From Candidatus Woesearchaeota archaeon (GTDB taxonomy: Archaea; Nanobdellota; Nanobdellia; Woesearchaeales; GW2011-AR4), in NCBI GenBank assembly GCA_019323655.1, contig JAHWGX010000055.1, positions 1 to 21,159 on the forward strand: 21,159 nucleotides of DNA. The letters run 5' to 3'. The number at the start of each line of letters is the position of its first letter. Position 1 is the stretch's first letter. The notes under the pieces were generated by a model. It worked only from the letters and a program-made list of their open reading frames with translations. It made no database searches and was not told where the DNA came from. Positions 1 through 8,112 of this stretch are shown one piece after another. The translations under genes and the position numbers were made by a program.

Positions 1-1
1 A

Positions 2-121
2 AAGAATAAAGTAACAAAATCACAGTATTTTGAGAGCATTGATGATATGCAAGAAGCTCTGGAGTCCTTTTGGGAAGGGCATATTTTTATGCAGAATTTT
101 ATGCGTTATTTATGTCCGTAA
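2..121 (+). CDS. C-terminal end of a probable transposase (partial, cut by window edge)
   Basis: An open frame enters from the left edge and ends at TAA 119-121, giving the last 39 residues of a protein. The tail contains KNKVTKSQYFES, then an acidic helix (DDMQEALESFW), and closes with NFMRYLCP. The pattern K-VT-x-x-x-YF-x-S followed by an amphipathic helix resembles the C-terminus of IS630-family (DDE, Tc1/mariner-like) transposases. That is recognition by eye on a short tail, so the assignment is tentative. No catalytic residues are inside the window. The palindromic element at 145-285 begins 23 bp after the stop, which would suit an insertion-sequence end or a related non-autonomous element. 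Alternatively it is the end of an unrelated hypothetical protein. Confidence 0.4.
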   Translation, partial: KNKVTKSQYFESIDDMQEALESFWEGHIFMQNFMRYLCP

Positions 122-144
122 CTATAATTTTGCCAAAACGATTG

Positions 145-285
145 GTGCGAAAGCCTAATCCGTGCTTGTGCGGGGCCTTAGCGTGCCTCTCAACTTCGCA
201 GCATTGCATGCTGCTCAGGTCGTACATCACAATCCTGCGGAGCTTTATTCTTTGGCAAATTACGCACAAGCACCGGCTTTCGCAC
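145..285. repeat. 141-bp palindromic element (E1)
   Basis: The arms GTGCGAAAGCC (145-155) and GGCTTTCGCAC (275-285) are perfect 11-bp inverted repeats. Just inside, GTGCTTGTGCG (162-172) pairs perfectly with CGCACAAGCAC (263-273). The stem is interrupted by 6 nt on the left and 1 nt on the right. The interior holds a hairpin GCAGCA/TGCTGC (198-203/209-214). It is more GC-rich than the flanking AT-rich DNA and has no credible gene. Its ends resemble those of the twin elements at 10039-10173 and 13554-13688. It lies between a probable transposase tail and the abrB-like promoter, with its right end about 22 bp upstream of the TATA box. A MITE-like or insertion-sequence remnant is likely; a structured RNA is possible. 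Confidence 0.75.
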
Positions 286-307
286 AACCTCGCCGAAAAC
301 ACAACAT

Positions 308-318
308 TTATAAATAAT
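308..318 (+). promoter_or_regulatory. Candidate TATA box for the AbrB-like gene
   Basis: TTATAAATAAT lies about 70 bp upstream of the ATG at 382. An archaeal start site about 25 bp downstream would fall near 338 and give a leader of roughly 45 nt. A second possibility is a leaderless start driven from the AT-rich palindrome at 356-377. Confidence 0.45.
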
Positions 319-355
319 AATCTTATTAATTCTAATATATTTACCTTTTTTATTA

Positions 356-377
356 AGATTATTAATATTAATAATCT
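356..377. promoter_or_regulatory. 22-bp perfect palindrome, probable operator of the AbrB-like gene
   Basis: Positions 356-377 read identically on both strands; the half site is AGATTATTAAT. It ends 4 bp before the ATG at 382. A further half site, AATAATCTT at 316-324, is the inverted repeat of AAGATTATT at 355-363. AbrB/SpoVT-fold proteins bind DNA as dimers and often regulate their own genes, so autoregulation is the natural reading, but this is inferred from position only. Confidence 0.55.
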
Positions 378-381
378 GAAA

Positions 382-591
382 ATGGCTGTAAAATTCATTG
401 GGAAGGCGAAGATAACAAAGCAAGGCCAGGTTACACTGCCCTTTGAGGCAAGGGAAGAGCTGAAGCTGGGAATAAACAGCGAGGTCTACTGGTATTTAGT
501 TGACGATCATCTGGTTGTGGTCAAGGATTTGGTCAGCGTTGAAGATTTAATAAATAAAATAAGCAGGGCAGGAAAGGGCAATAAAAAGTAG
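382..591 (+). CDS. AbrB/SpoVT-AbrB-domain transcriptional regulator or antitoxin
   Basis: A 69-aa protein made almost entirely of one swapped-hairpin AbrB domain. The family signature is clear: K-ITKQGQVTLP at about 9-20, then AREELKL and the second strand DHLVVVKD, followed by a short basic tail. Such proteins dimerise and bind DNA, acting as autoregulators or as antitoxins. The frame is open much further upstream, but that part runs through the palindromic element and is not protein-like. ATG 382 starts exactly at the domain. There is no clear Shine-Dalgarno. No toxin gene follows; the next gene, 113 bp downstream, encodes a vWA membrane protein. It may be a stand-alone regulator, possibly of the cluster downstream. 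Confidence 0.85.
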   Translation: MAVKFIGKAKITKQGQVTLPFEAREELKLGINSEVYWYLVDDHLVVVKDLVSVEDLINKISRAGKGNKK

Positions 592-704
592 TTCATTTAA
601 AAGAAAAAGACCGTAACAAAGGAATTAAAACGCAAAATCAAGAAAAAAACAATAATACAAAAAACAAAATCAAAAAACAATAAAAATCAAAAAAGAGGTT
701 TAAG
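592..704 (+). other. A-rich, T-poor spacer ahead of the vWA cluster
   Basis: This gene-free stretch is strongly biased on the + strand: positions 601-660 contain 39 A and only 6 T. It ends in a Shine-Dalgarno GAGGT (696-700) 4 nt before the ATG at 705. No TATA box is evident, so the vWA genes may be read from the AbrB-like promoter. Similar A-rich spacers precede the next genes of the cluster. Confidence 0.6.
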
Positions 705-2573
705 ATGCCGTTTGCAAATACTTTGGGGCTGTTGGCATTAGCAAGCTTGATCCCTTTTATAATCCTCTATTTAAGGAGGCCAAAGCCTCAGGACAGGATA
801 ATTCCCTCACTTATGTTTATACTGCAAAACAGGAAGACATCCAAGCAGTATGATTTCTTGAGGAAGTTCCTGACGAACCTGCTTTTTTTCATACAGCTGC
901 TGATTTTAATCGGGCTTTCTTTTGCAGTTGCTGAGCCTTTTATGAGAATTCAGTATGATGTCTCTTTGGAAAACACGGTGGTAGTTTTGGATGCAAGCGC
1001 CTCAATGCAGGCGAAAGAAGGAAATGTGATGAGGTTTGACGAAGCAGTCAAAGAGGCCAAGAAAGCTTTGAGCGGGAAAAACAGCATAATACTTGCGGAG
1101 AATGTGCCGTTGGTAGTTCTGGAAGATGAGGATAGTGAGACTGCAGGCAGTGTTTTGGATACCCTTCAGCCCAAGGCAACAACAACAAACCTGGGAGATG
1201 CAATTCTGCTGGCCAAGGACCTGCTGCAGGACAGGCCCGGAAGAATAGCGGTTGTGAGCGATTTTAACAGCGTTGACGGGCCTGATTTACTGGCTGTTAA
1301 GAAGGCCATAAGCTCTGAAGAAGTTGTTGTAAATTTTGAGGATGTCTCGAATAATGCAGAAAATGCAGGCATTACAGAGATGGATGTTGGAAAGCACAGC
1401 ATCAAGGCATTTGTTAAGAACTTCAACAGCGTAAAAAAGCAGGTTAACCTTAAGCTGGTTAAAGACGGGGAAGTTATTGCGGAGTCAGGGAAGATTGATG
1501 TGCTGCCAAACTCGGTTGAAAGTTTCATGTTTGATGACACCCCTGCAGGCGTGAGCAAAATTGAGCTTGAGCCAAAAGACGATTTGGACGTTGATAATGT
1601 CGCTTACATAAGCGCGCCGCTAAAGAAGAAAGTAAGTGTGCTGCTGATAACCAATAAGCATAACACCAACCTGGAAAATGCGCTGCTTGCTTCGCAGGAT
1701 ATAGGGCTTAATGTTGTTAATCCTCCTGTGCTTACGCTGAATACGCATGGCGAGAAGATTGAGCCGTTTGAGCACGAGGTAATCATAGTCCACAGGATAA
1801 ACAATGTCGGCCAGAGGGACGGGATTCTTCCAGGGACTTTCCAGGATTTGTCAAATTATGTTGAGAAAGGTGGGGAGCTGATAATCACGGCTCAGGATGA
1901 CCTGGACAAATTCAACAAGGCGGACCTCGACATTGTTGACCTGAACAGCTTTACAGAGGACACAAAGAGAATATGCACAGATGTGGTAAACGAGATAACA
2001 AAGCAGTTTGAGAATGATATATGCTTTTCGACCGTTTCAAAATATTTTGATGCAGACGCCAGGAAGGAAACAAAAGTGATCGCTTCTGCAGAAGGGGCGC
2101 CGATTTTTGCATTAAAAGAGCACTTTAAGGGAAAGATTTTTTATTATGGGATTATTGACGAGGCAAGCGATTTCAGGACACTGCCCTCTTACCCTGTCTT
2201 CTGGAACTCACTGATTAATTTTATGGCGGAAACAGAGGACATAAGGGATTTTAACATAAAGACAGGCAGGGTTGTTATGATAGACGAGCAGAGGGTAAGC
2301 ATGCCTTCCTCCTCACTCAGGACATCAAAGGTGCTGTTTGACGAGGCAGGAATATACGAGTTCAACGACAGGAAATTTGCAGCAAACCTTCTTGACGAAA
2401 AGGAAAGCGAGGTCACCATGGAAAGCGCTTTGGAGGAAGAGAGCGAAGGAGCGGAAGTCCTGAAAGAGGAGGCCACTGAAAGGAATTTCAGCTTGAGCGC
2501 CTTTATTCTGCTGGCGGTGTTTTTGCTTATGTGCTTTGAGGTATTTTACATAAAGAGGAGAGGTGATTTATAG
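705..2573 (+). CDS. BatA-like membrane protein with vWA domain
   Basis: A 622-aa protein. The N-terminus (1-80) has two hydrophobic segments (about 6-24 and 55-77) separated by a basic loop with RRPKP and IPSLMFIL, the pattern of the BatA/aerotolerance N-terminal domain. A vWA domain follows with a canonical MIDAS metal site: DASAS at 96-100, the TTTNLGD loop near 159-165 and VVSD at 183-186. The middle looks like a beta-sandwich plus a GATase-like alpha/beta segment. The acidic C-terminus ends in one TM helix (about 594-615) and KRRGDL. BatA-type proteins work with MoxR ATPases and DUF58 proteins at the membrane, and both occur downstream here. ATG 705 follows a good GAGGT. The substrate is unknown. 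Confidence 0.85.
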   Translation: MPFANTLGLLALASLIPFIILYLRRPKPQDRIIPSLMFILQNRKTSKQYDFLRKFLTNLLFFIQLLILIGLSFAVAEPFMRIQYDVSLENTVVVLDASASMQAKEGNVMRFDEAVKEAKKALSGKNSIILAENVPLVVLEDEDSETAGSVLDTLQPKATTTNLGDAILLAKDLLQDRPGRIAVVSDFNSVDGPDLLAVKKAISSEEVVVNFEDVSNNAENAGITEMDVGKHSIKAFVKNFNSVKKQVNLKLVKDGEVIAESGKIDVLPNSVESFMFDDTPAGVSKIELEPKDDLDVDNVAYISAPLKKKVSVLLITNKHNTNLENALLASQDIGLNVVNPPVLTLNTHGEKIEPFEHEVIIVHRINNVGQRDGILPGTFQDLSNYVEKGGELIITAQDDLDKFNKADLDIVDLNSFTEDTKRICTDVVNEITKQFENDICFSTVSKYFDADARKETKVIASAEGAPIFALKEHFKGKIFYYGIIDEASDFRTLPSYPVFWNSLINFMAETEDIRDFNIKTGRVVMIDEQRVSMPSSSLRTSKVLFDEAGIYEFNDRKFAANLLDEKESEVTMESALEEESEGAEVLKEEATERNFSLSAFILLAVFLLMCFEVFYIKRRGDL

Positions 2574-2842
2574 CTTTAAGGATAAAGAACCCATTAATTA
2601 AATACAATAATAAGAATCAAAAATAATCCAATAAAAAACCAAGATAAAAACTGTCCCAGTATGAAATAATCCGTTAAAAAATTTGAAAAAGATAAACTAA
2701 AAACCAACAAATAAAAAACCAAGCAAAACTCAGAATATACCCTGAAACAATAACAATCGCTGAGAGGGTTAACACAATAAAAATTAAAATATTCCATTGA
2801 AAAATTAAAAAAATAATTTGAAAAATAAGGGGAAAGGATAAG
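2574..2842 (+). other. 268-bp A-rich intergenic spacer
   Basis: No gene is seen. The + strand is A-rich and T-poor: positions 2701-2760 hold 34 A and 7 T. A 14-nt sequence, AATAAAAAACCAAG, occurs twice, at 2630-2643 and 2710-2723. Hydrophobic reading frames on the minus strand are a by-product of the A bias. A purine-rich Shine-Dalgarno (GGGGAAAGG) precedes the ATG at 2843. Confidence 0.6.
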
Positions 2843-5335
2843 ATGGCGTTTATATTTCCGGACTTGAGCAATGTATTTTGCATGTCAAAGTTTTGCTTTA
2901 GGTATTCTTATGCAGCCCTGTTTATTATACCTTTTACCATTATATTGTACTTTGCGGTAAAAAAGAATTTTATAAGCTTTTTTAACAAAACAGAGCAGGC
3001 AGGCTATGAAAAAGAGAAAAAGAACCAGAGGCTTGCTTTCTTTTTAATAAGGTCTTTGGTTTTTGCCCTGGTGCTTATTGCAATTGCAAGCCCATTCATT
3101 ATGGAGACAAGGACTGTAAAGGGGAACCCAAGGATTACTATCCTGACGGATAATTCAACATCCCTTAACCTATTTGAGGAGGGCATTGATAAGGAGCTGG
3201 TTAACAAGCTGAAGAGCCATATTCCAGTGGCAGTGAGGCATATTGCGACCGGGGACAAATCCGCAATAGGTGACGGCATTTTAAACAATTTAGAAAGGGA
3301 TGAAAATGTACTGGTTATAACTGATGGCAACAGCAACGACGGAAAGCTTCTTGGGGATGTGATGCTGCTGGCTTCTTCACTGAATACCACTGTAAGCACA
3401 CTGAGCATGGAGCCTGTAAGAAGCGATGTCGGAGTTGAGATCGAGGGGCCTTACGAGGCAATAAGGGACACGGAAGAGGTTTTTTTGGTGCATGTTAACA
3501 GTGTGGGGGGAAATGTTCCTTACACCCTGGAAGTGAGGTTTGATGATGAGATTGTTATTGCAAGGACAGGGGAGAAAAGCGGGACATTTACGCTTAACAG
3601 AAAGCTTTCCGAGGGCTACCACAAAATCACTGCAGAGCTTCTGAATGTCGGAGAAGAGGATTACTTCAAGCAGAACAACAAATATTACAAGGCAGTTAAG
3701 GTTGTTCCAAGGCCCAGGGTCCTGTTTGTTTCAGAAAAAAATTCTCCTTTGGTTTCTGAGTTAGAAGAAATTTATGATTTAACAACAACAAGTACAGTGC
3801 CTGATGATTTAAGCAGCTATCTGGCAGTCATTCTGAATGACATACCAGCCGGCAAATTCCTGCCGCATATGGATTCATTAAGCGATTATGTTTCTGACGG
3901 CAACGGCTTGTTTGTTGTAGGAGGGCAAAGCTCTTATGACAAAGGAGGCTACAAGGGCACAATGATAGAGACCCTGCTGCCTGTCAAGATAGGCGCAGGA
4001 GAGGAGTCTGAGAAGAGTGATGTGTATATCGTTATTGTGATTGATGTTTCTGGAACTACCGGGTGGGTATACAATACAAATACAGGAGAAACTGAGTTAA
4101 GACCTTTTGCTGATATAATCAAAGCCCAAGCGGTAAGTGTAATTGACAGTCTTAATGATAAAAATAATGTAGGTGTAATTGTCATTGGTGTTCAACCCGT
4201 TGGTACAGTTGTAAAACTTTCTGACATAACAGCATTAGAAGATAAGAAAGAAGAGATTATTGATTTAATTTCGAGGATTAGTAAAAATATAGGAGGTCAG
4301 ACAGAAATTAGATTAGGCATTCAAAAAGCTGACCAGATGCTAAGATCTGTTACAGGTGGGAAAAATGTAATTTTGCTCTCTGATGGTAGGGGTATAGCAG
4401 AGCGTCCCAAAGAGGAAGTTAAAGAGGCTGTGAGACAAGCCAATGCGAGGGGCATAAAATTTTATGTCGCAGGTGTTGGTGCTTCTGACGAGCAAGACTA
4501 CACTTTTTTATCTGACATAGCTCAATTAGGAGGAGGAGTCTATTTTCCTGTTGATGCTTCAAACAAGCTGAAGATACTTTTTGGGGAGCCTGAGGGAAAG
4601 GACGAGAAGGAGTTTCTGAACAAGCTGGTCCTGCTTGACACTACACATTTTATAACATACAACCAAAGCCTTGATGTGGTTGTGAGCGGATATAATTATG
4701 CTATACCCAAGGCAGCATCTAGGCTGCTCATAACCACAAACAAAAACATTCCGATAATGGTTGCATGGCGCTTTGGCCTTGGCAGAGTCGTGAGCATGGC
4801 AACTGACGATGGCAGCAAATGGGGCGGGGAGTTTTTGAGCAGTGAAAATTCAAAGATATTAACAAAGGCAATAAACTGGGTTATAGGGGACTTGTCAAGA
4901 AAAAAGAATTTTGATGTGAGCATCAGGGACGCAACACTTGACGATGTTATGCTTGTGAATGTGGTTTCTGACAGCCTGCCTTCCCATGAGCAGCTCAGCT
5001 TTGTAAAGTCAGATGTTAATTTTTATACTGCAAAGTTCAATCCCGCCAGGACAGGATTTTACAATTTTCTCGGGGCTGATGCCGCTGTCAACTACAAGGA
5101 CGAGTTTAAGGATTTGGGAGTTAATGATGAATTCATAAAACTGGTTGAGCAGACCCAGGGAAAGGTTTTTGTCAGGGATGACATTGGCGGGATACTGGAG
5201 TTTGTGAAGGAAAAGTCCAAAAGGATAAAGGTTGATACAGCTGAATTCAAGTGGCCGTTTTTGCTTGTAGCCCTGGTTTTGTTTTTGGCTGAAATCGGCT
5301 TAAGGAGGCTGTGGGAAAACAGAAGCTACAGGTGA
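2843..5335 (+). CDS. Large membrane protein with two vWA domains and a GATase-like domain
   Basis: An 830-aa protein. Two N-terminal TM helices (about 22-38 and 64-86) precede a first vWA domain with MIDAS DNSTS at 103-107 and VITDGNSND near 158-166. A beta-rich stretch and a class I glutamine-amidotransferase-like segment (about 291-385, with LFVVGGQSSY) follow. A second vWA domain (about 393-575) has the variant MIDAS DVSGT at 401-405 and LLSDGRG at 511-517. Another alpha/beta part then leads to a C-terminal TM (about 806-822). This layout occurs in vWA proteins encoded with MoxR and DUF58, where vWA domains probably bind protein partners through a metal ion. Codon use inside the second vWA domain differs from the rest of the gene. 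The true partner and substrate are unknown. Confidence 0.8.
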   Translation: MAFIFPDLSNVFCMSKFCFRYSYAALFIIPFTIILYFAVKKNFISFFNKTEQAGYEKEKKNQRLAFFLIRSLVFALVLIAIASPFIMETRTVKGNPRITILTDNSTSLNLFEEGIDKELVNKLKSHIPVAVRHIATGDKSAIGDGILNNLERDENVLVITDGNSNDGKLLGDVMLLASSLNTTVSTLSMEPVRSDVGVEIEGPYEAIRDTEEVFLVHVNSVGGNVPYTLEVRFDDEIVIARTGEKSGTFTLNRKLSEGYHKITAELLNVGEEDYFKQNNKYYKAVKVVPRPRVLFVSEKNSPLVSELEEIYDLTTTSTVPDDLSSYLAVILNDIPAGKFLPHMDSLSDYVSDGNGLFVVGGQSSYDKGGYKGTMIETLLPVKIGAGEESEKSDVYIVIVIDVSGTTGWVYNTNTGETELRPFADIIKAQAVSVIDSLNDKNNVGVIVIGVQPVGTVVKLSDITALEDKKEEIIDLISRISKNIGGQTEIRLGIQKADQMLRSVTGGKNVILLSDGRGIAERPKEEVKEAVRQANARGIKFYVAGVGASDEQDYTFLSDIAQLGGGVYFPVDASNKLKILFGEPEGKDEKEFLNKLVLLDTTHFITYNQSLDVVVSGYNYAIPKAASRLLITTNKNIPIMVAWRFGLGRVVSMATDDGSKWGGEFLSSENSKILTKAINWVIGDLSRKKNFDVSIRDATLDDVMLVNVVSDSLPSHEQLSFVKSDVNFYTAKFNPARTGFYNFLGADAAVNYKDEFKDLGVNDEFIKLVEQTQGKVFVRDDIGGILEFVKEKSKRIKVDTAEFKWPFLLVALVLFLAEIGLRRLWENRSYR

Positions 5336-5560
5336 AACAAGGCGATAAACAACTAAAATTAACATAAAACCAATAAAAAATAAATTTTAATAATCAATTT
5401 GTGAGGCAATGACTAAAAATAAATGCAGCAACAAAAAACCAAACAAAGCAAGACAATTGAAAATCGAAAAAAGGAAACACAAAATCTGCACTGGCAGACC
5501 AAAAATATGATAAAATAATAAAGGCTGACTGCTTTCAAAAATGAACAGAGGTAGATAAAA
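5336..5560 (+). other. 225-bp A-rich intergenic spacer
   Basis: No convincing gene is seen. Positions 5461-5520 contain 34 A and 9 T on the + strand. A 33-codon lysine-rich frame at 5409-5510 exists but is explained by base composition. A GAGGT Shine-Dalgarno at about 5549-5553 precedes the ATG at 5561. Confidence 0.55.
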
Positions 5561-6073
5561 ATGGCATTTATGAGAAAGGATGTAAATTTTGGATTGATGA
5601 TTTTGATAGCAGTGTCAATACTTTTGTTTGCCGGGTTCAGCGTTTACTACCAGACGACTTTTAAGTCTGTTTCACTGGAATACAAAGACAAACTGGAGCA
5701 GCTGAGCCAGGTTACAAGCGAATTAGCTTCCCAAAGGCAAATGTTAAATGAGACATATACCCTGAGAGTGAAAGCAGAGCAGGATAAGGAGACTCTGGAC
5801 GCAAGATATAACGAGGTAAGGGGAGAAAATGAAAATTTAAAGGATGACAATACAAACTTGCGCTCAGAGGTTAGCAGCGTCAAAAGCCAGCTGGCGGAAA
5901 AAAGCGCTGAGTTAGATGTAACCAAGAACCTGCTGTCCCAGACGCAGGCAAGCCTTTCAGCTGCCAACAGCCAGATAAGCTCCCTGAAATCAAAAGCCGA
6001 CAATCTGGAAGAGGATGTTGAGAGATTATGCGGCAAACTTCCGGAAGGAACAACAGATTCGTCCTGTGATTAA
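5561..6073 (+). CDS. Membrane-anchored coiled-coil protein of unknown function
   Basis: A 170-aa protein with a short basic N-terminus, one TM helix (about 10-30, rich in L, I, A and F) and then a long heptad-like helical region (about 37-155) dominated by E, K, Q, L and S. The C-terminus carries two cysteines, in LCGKLPEG and SSCD. This is the layout of a single-pass protein whose coiled coil projects from the membrane. No named family is recognised. It lies inside the MoxR/vWA cluster, so a scaffold or spacer role in that assembly is plausible, but this rests on position alone. A GAGGT lies 7 nt before the ATG, supporting the start. The next gene begins 41 bp downstream. Confidence 0.7.
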   Translation: MAFMRKDVNFGLMILIAVSILLFAGFSVYYQTTFKSVSLEYKDKLEQLSQVTSELASQRQMLNETYTLRVKAEQDKETLDARYNEVRGENENLKDDNTNLRSEVSSVKSQLAEKSAELDVTKNLLSQTQASLSAANSQISSLKSKADNLEEDVERLCGKLPEGTTDSSCD

Positions 6074-6114
6074 ATTTTTTATGAGGGATAAATGCTGTGC
6101 AGAAGTTTTAGAAA

Positions 6115-6897
6115 ATGAGAAATTTCATTAAAGTAATCAAGGAAATTAACGGGACATTGAACTTTTTAATTGTTTTTGAGACTATATTAAACACAGCGAT
6201 ATTTTTCCTCGTAGTATACTTTTTGCTTTCATTAGTAAATTTGTTTCCTGTGACAGCGGCTATTCCTGCAGCAATATATTTTGTGATGAGGCTGTATGCG
6301 AACTCCAGGAGGGACAAGAGACTCATTGTAGAGGGGAAATATGCCCCCCTTAAGGAAAAGCTAAGGACAGCTGCAGACAATGTCACTGAGGAAAATCCTG
6401 TTGTGAATGAGCTGGAGGAAGAGGTTATAAGCGATTTAAGGCATGTGGGCCTGAGTTCTTTTATACAGACCAGGCAGATATCATACAAAATTCTTGCGAC
6501 GATACTGCTTTCTTTTGCAATTGTTTTTGCAACGCAGCAGAACCTGTATATTGTTGACTTGACCAAGTTCCTCAGCAATCTGCCGGAATTTCTGGAAAAC
6601 CTGGACCCAATTAGGAGAGCGGACAATGCAGCCCTTGGGGAAATAAACGAGAGCGAGGACATTTACGGGGAAAGCAAGCTTGCTGTTTTGGGAAATGAGG
6701 AAATTGACATAAGGATAAAGCCCGTGAATTACGAGGTTAATGTAAGGGAGGAAGGGGATGTTGAGGAGAAGCAGTTTGACGAGATTTTCCCCAGCGAAGT
6801 TAATATTGAGCAGACATCAGCTTTTGAAGAAGCTGAAAGGTCTGAAGAGGAGCAGCAGCTGGTGAAGAACTATTTTAACAAGCTTGCTGGAAAGTAA
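6115..6897 (+). CDS. Membrane protein of the MoxR/vWA cluster (unnamed family)
   Basis: A 260-aa protein with three or four hydrophobic segments: two close together near 17-60, and one at about 147-162 after a cytoplasmic-looking linker. The linker reads KYAPLKEKLRTAADNV, then ENPVVNELEEEV. This resembles a segment of DUF4175/DUF7502-type membrane proteins encoded next to MoxR and DUF58 genes, an association made from memory. The last 90 residues are strongly acidic and probably extended. No enzymatic motif is seen. No clear Shine-Dalgarno stands before ATG 6115, so translation may be coupled to the gene upstream. Likely a structural or partner subunit of the MoxR/vWA system. Confidence 0.6.
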   Translation: MRNFIKVIKEINGTLNFLIVFETILNTAIFFLVVYFLLSLVNLFPVTAAIPAAIYFVMRLYANSRRDKRLIVEGKYAPLKEKLRTAADNVTEENPVVNELEEEVISDLRHVGLSSFIQTRQISYKILATILLSFAIVFATQQNLYIVDLTKFLSNLPEFLENLDPIRRADNAALGEINESEDIYGESKLAVLGNEEIDIRIKPVNYEVNVREEGDVEEKQFDEIFPSEVNIEQTSAFEEAERSEEEQQLVKNYFNKLAGK

Positions 6898-7060
6898 AAC
6901 TATAAAAACAATAAAATTAAAAAATCATCAGAGCAATAAACTAAAAACATAAAACTTTCAAATAGCAACCAAAAACGATAAAAAGTTAAATAGCAGAAGC
7001 AATTAAAAACCTGTAAATAAGCAATATGATAATTAAACTATTCAAAAGAGAGGTGTTTTT
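6898..7060 (+). other. 163-bp A-rich spacer before moxR
   Basis: No gene is seen. Positions 6901-6960 hold 37 A and 13 T on the + strand. A strong Shine-Dalgarno GAGAGGTG lies a few bases before ATG 7061. Confidence 0.5.
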
Positions 7061-7996
7061 ATGAAGAACTACAAGCATATTTTTGACGCTGTCTTTAAGG
7101 AAGTGGAAAAAGTTGTTATTGGGCAGGCCCATGTCATAGAGCAGGTTTTGGTTTCTATTTTATGCGACGGCAATGCTTTGCTTGAGGGCTATCCCGGGCT
7201 TGCCAAGACTTTGGCTGTGAGGACGCTGGCTGATGTGATGAACCTTAAGTTCAGCAGGATACAGAGCACTCCTGACCTAATGCCTTCTGACATCACCGGG
7301 ACATATATCATTGAAGAAACTTCCGGGAAAAGAAACTTTAAGTTCCAGCCCGGCCCTATTTTTGCGAATATTGTTTTAGCTGATGAGGTTAACAGGGCAA
7401 CTCCCAAAACACAAAGCGCTTTGCTTGAGGCAATGCAGGAAAAGCAGGTTACTGTTGGCAACAACACGTTTAAGCTTGATTTGCCTTTCTTTGTCCTGGC
7501 AACCCAGAATCCTATTGAGCAAGAAGGAACATATCCGCTGCCAGAGGCTCAGGCAGACAGATTTTTGCTTAAAATAAAAGTGGGCTATCCGTCATTTGAG
7601 GAAGAGAAGCTGATTGTGGACAAGTATGCCTCAACCTTGAGGGAAGAGAGCTTGAAGACACTGCTCAACAAAAATCATTTGCTCAGCCTGCAGAGCCTGA
7701 CAAGGCAGGTCCCTATTGCAAATGACATAAAAACCAGGGCTTTGAGGATAATAACTGCAACAAGGGTAAACAAGGATGTGATTCATTATGGAGCATCTCC
7801 AAGGGCGTCAATCGGAATATTGCTGGCTGCAAAGGCATGCGCATTAATCAGGGGAAGGAATCATGTTAGCAATGAGGACATCAATGAGATGGCTTACCCT
7901 ATTTTGAGGCACAGGGTAATACTGAACTTTGAGGCAGAGAGGAAAGGAATGACAACTGATGATGCCATTAAGCATATACTGGATAAGGTAAAGTAA
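7061..7996 (+). CDS. MoxR-family AAA+ ATPase
   Basis: A 311-aa ATPase with all core motifs. Walker A is GYPGLAKT at 43-50 and Walker B is IVLADEVNRA at 104-113. Sensor 1 is LATQNP at 146-151, followed by the MoxR signature EGTYPLPEAQADRF with the arginine at 167. The lid carries YGASPRASI near 247-255. MoxR proteins are hexameric chaperone-like ATPases that assemble or activate partner complexes, usually with DUF58 and vWA proteins. Here a DUF58 gene follows and two vWA genes precede it. The length is normal for the family. GAGAGGTG just upstream supports the start. The DUF58 gene lies 178 bp further on. Confidence 0.95.
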   Translation: MKNYKHIFDAVFKEVEKVVIGQAHVIEQVLVSILCDGNALLEGYPGLAKTLAVRTLADVMNLKFSRIQSTPDLMPSDITGTYIIEETSGKRNFKFQPGPIFANIVLADEVNRATPKTQSALLEAMQEKQVTVGNNTFKLDLPFFVLATQNPIEQEGTYPLPEAQADRFLLKIKVGYPSFEEEKLIVDKYASTLREESLKTLLNKNHLLSLQSLTRQVPIANDIKTRALRIITATRVNKDVIHYGASPRASIGILLAAKACALIRGRNHVSNEDINEMAYPILRHRVILNFEAERKGMTTDDAIKHILDKVK

Positions 7997-8112
7997 AAAT
8001 CAGGTGGCAATAGTACAATAAGGTTCATAACTGCAATAACAAAGATTTTGCTAATAATCTCATTCATTACTACTAAAAAATATTTAGGCAGAAAATAAAA
8101 AATAATAATTAT

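Noticed and set aside
70..381. N-terminal extension of the AbrB-like frame by 104 codons
   Set aside because: The extension runs through the palindromic element, the TATA box and the operator palindrome and has no protein-like features. The domain starts at ATG 382.
2594..2883. Hydrophobic reading frames on the minus strand resembling small membrane proteins
   Set aside because: They are the complement of the A-rich spacer, where T-rich codons read as Phe, Leu and Ile. No ribosome binding site or conserved motif is seen.
5409..5510. 33-codon lysine-rich frame with GAGG nearby
   Set aside because: The GAGG is only 2 nt from the ATG and the lysines follow from the A-rich spacer. The neighbouring spacers give similar fragments.
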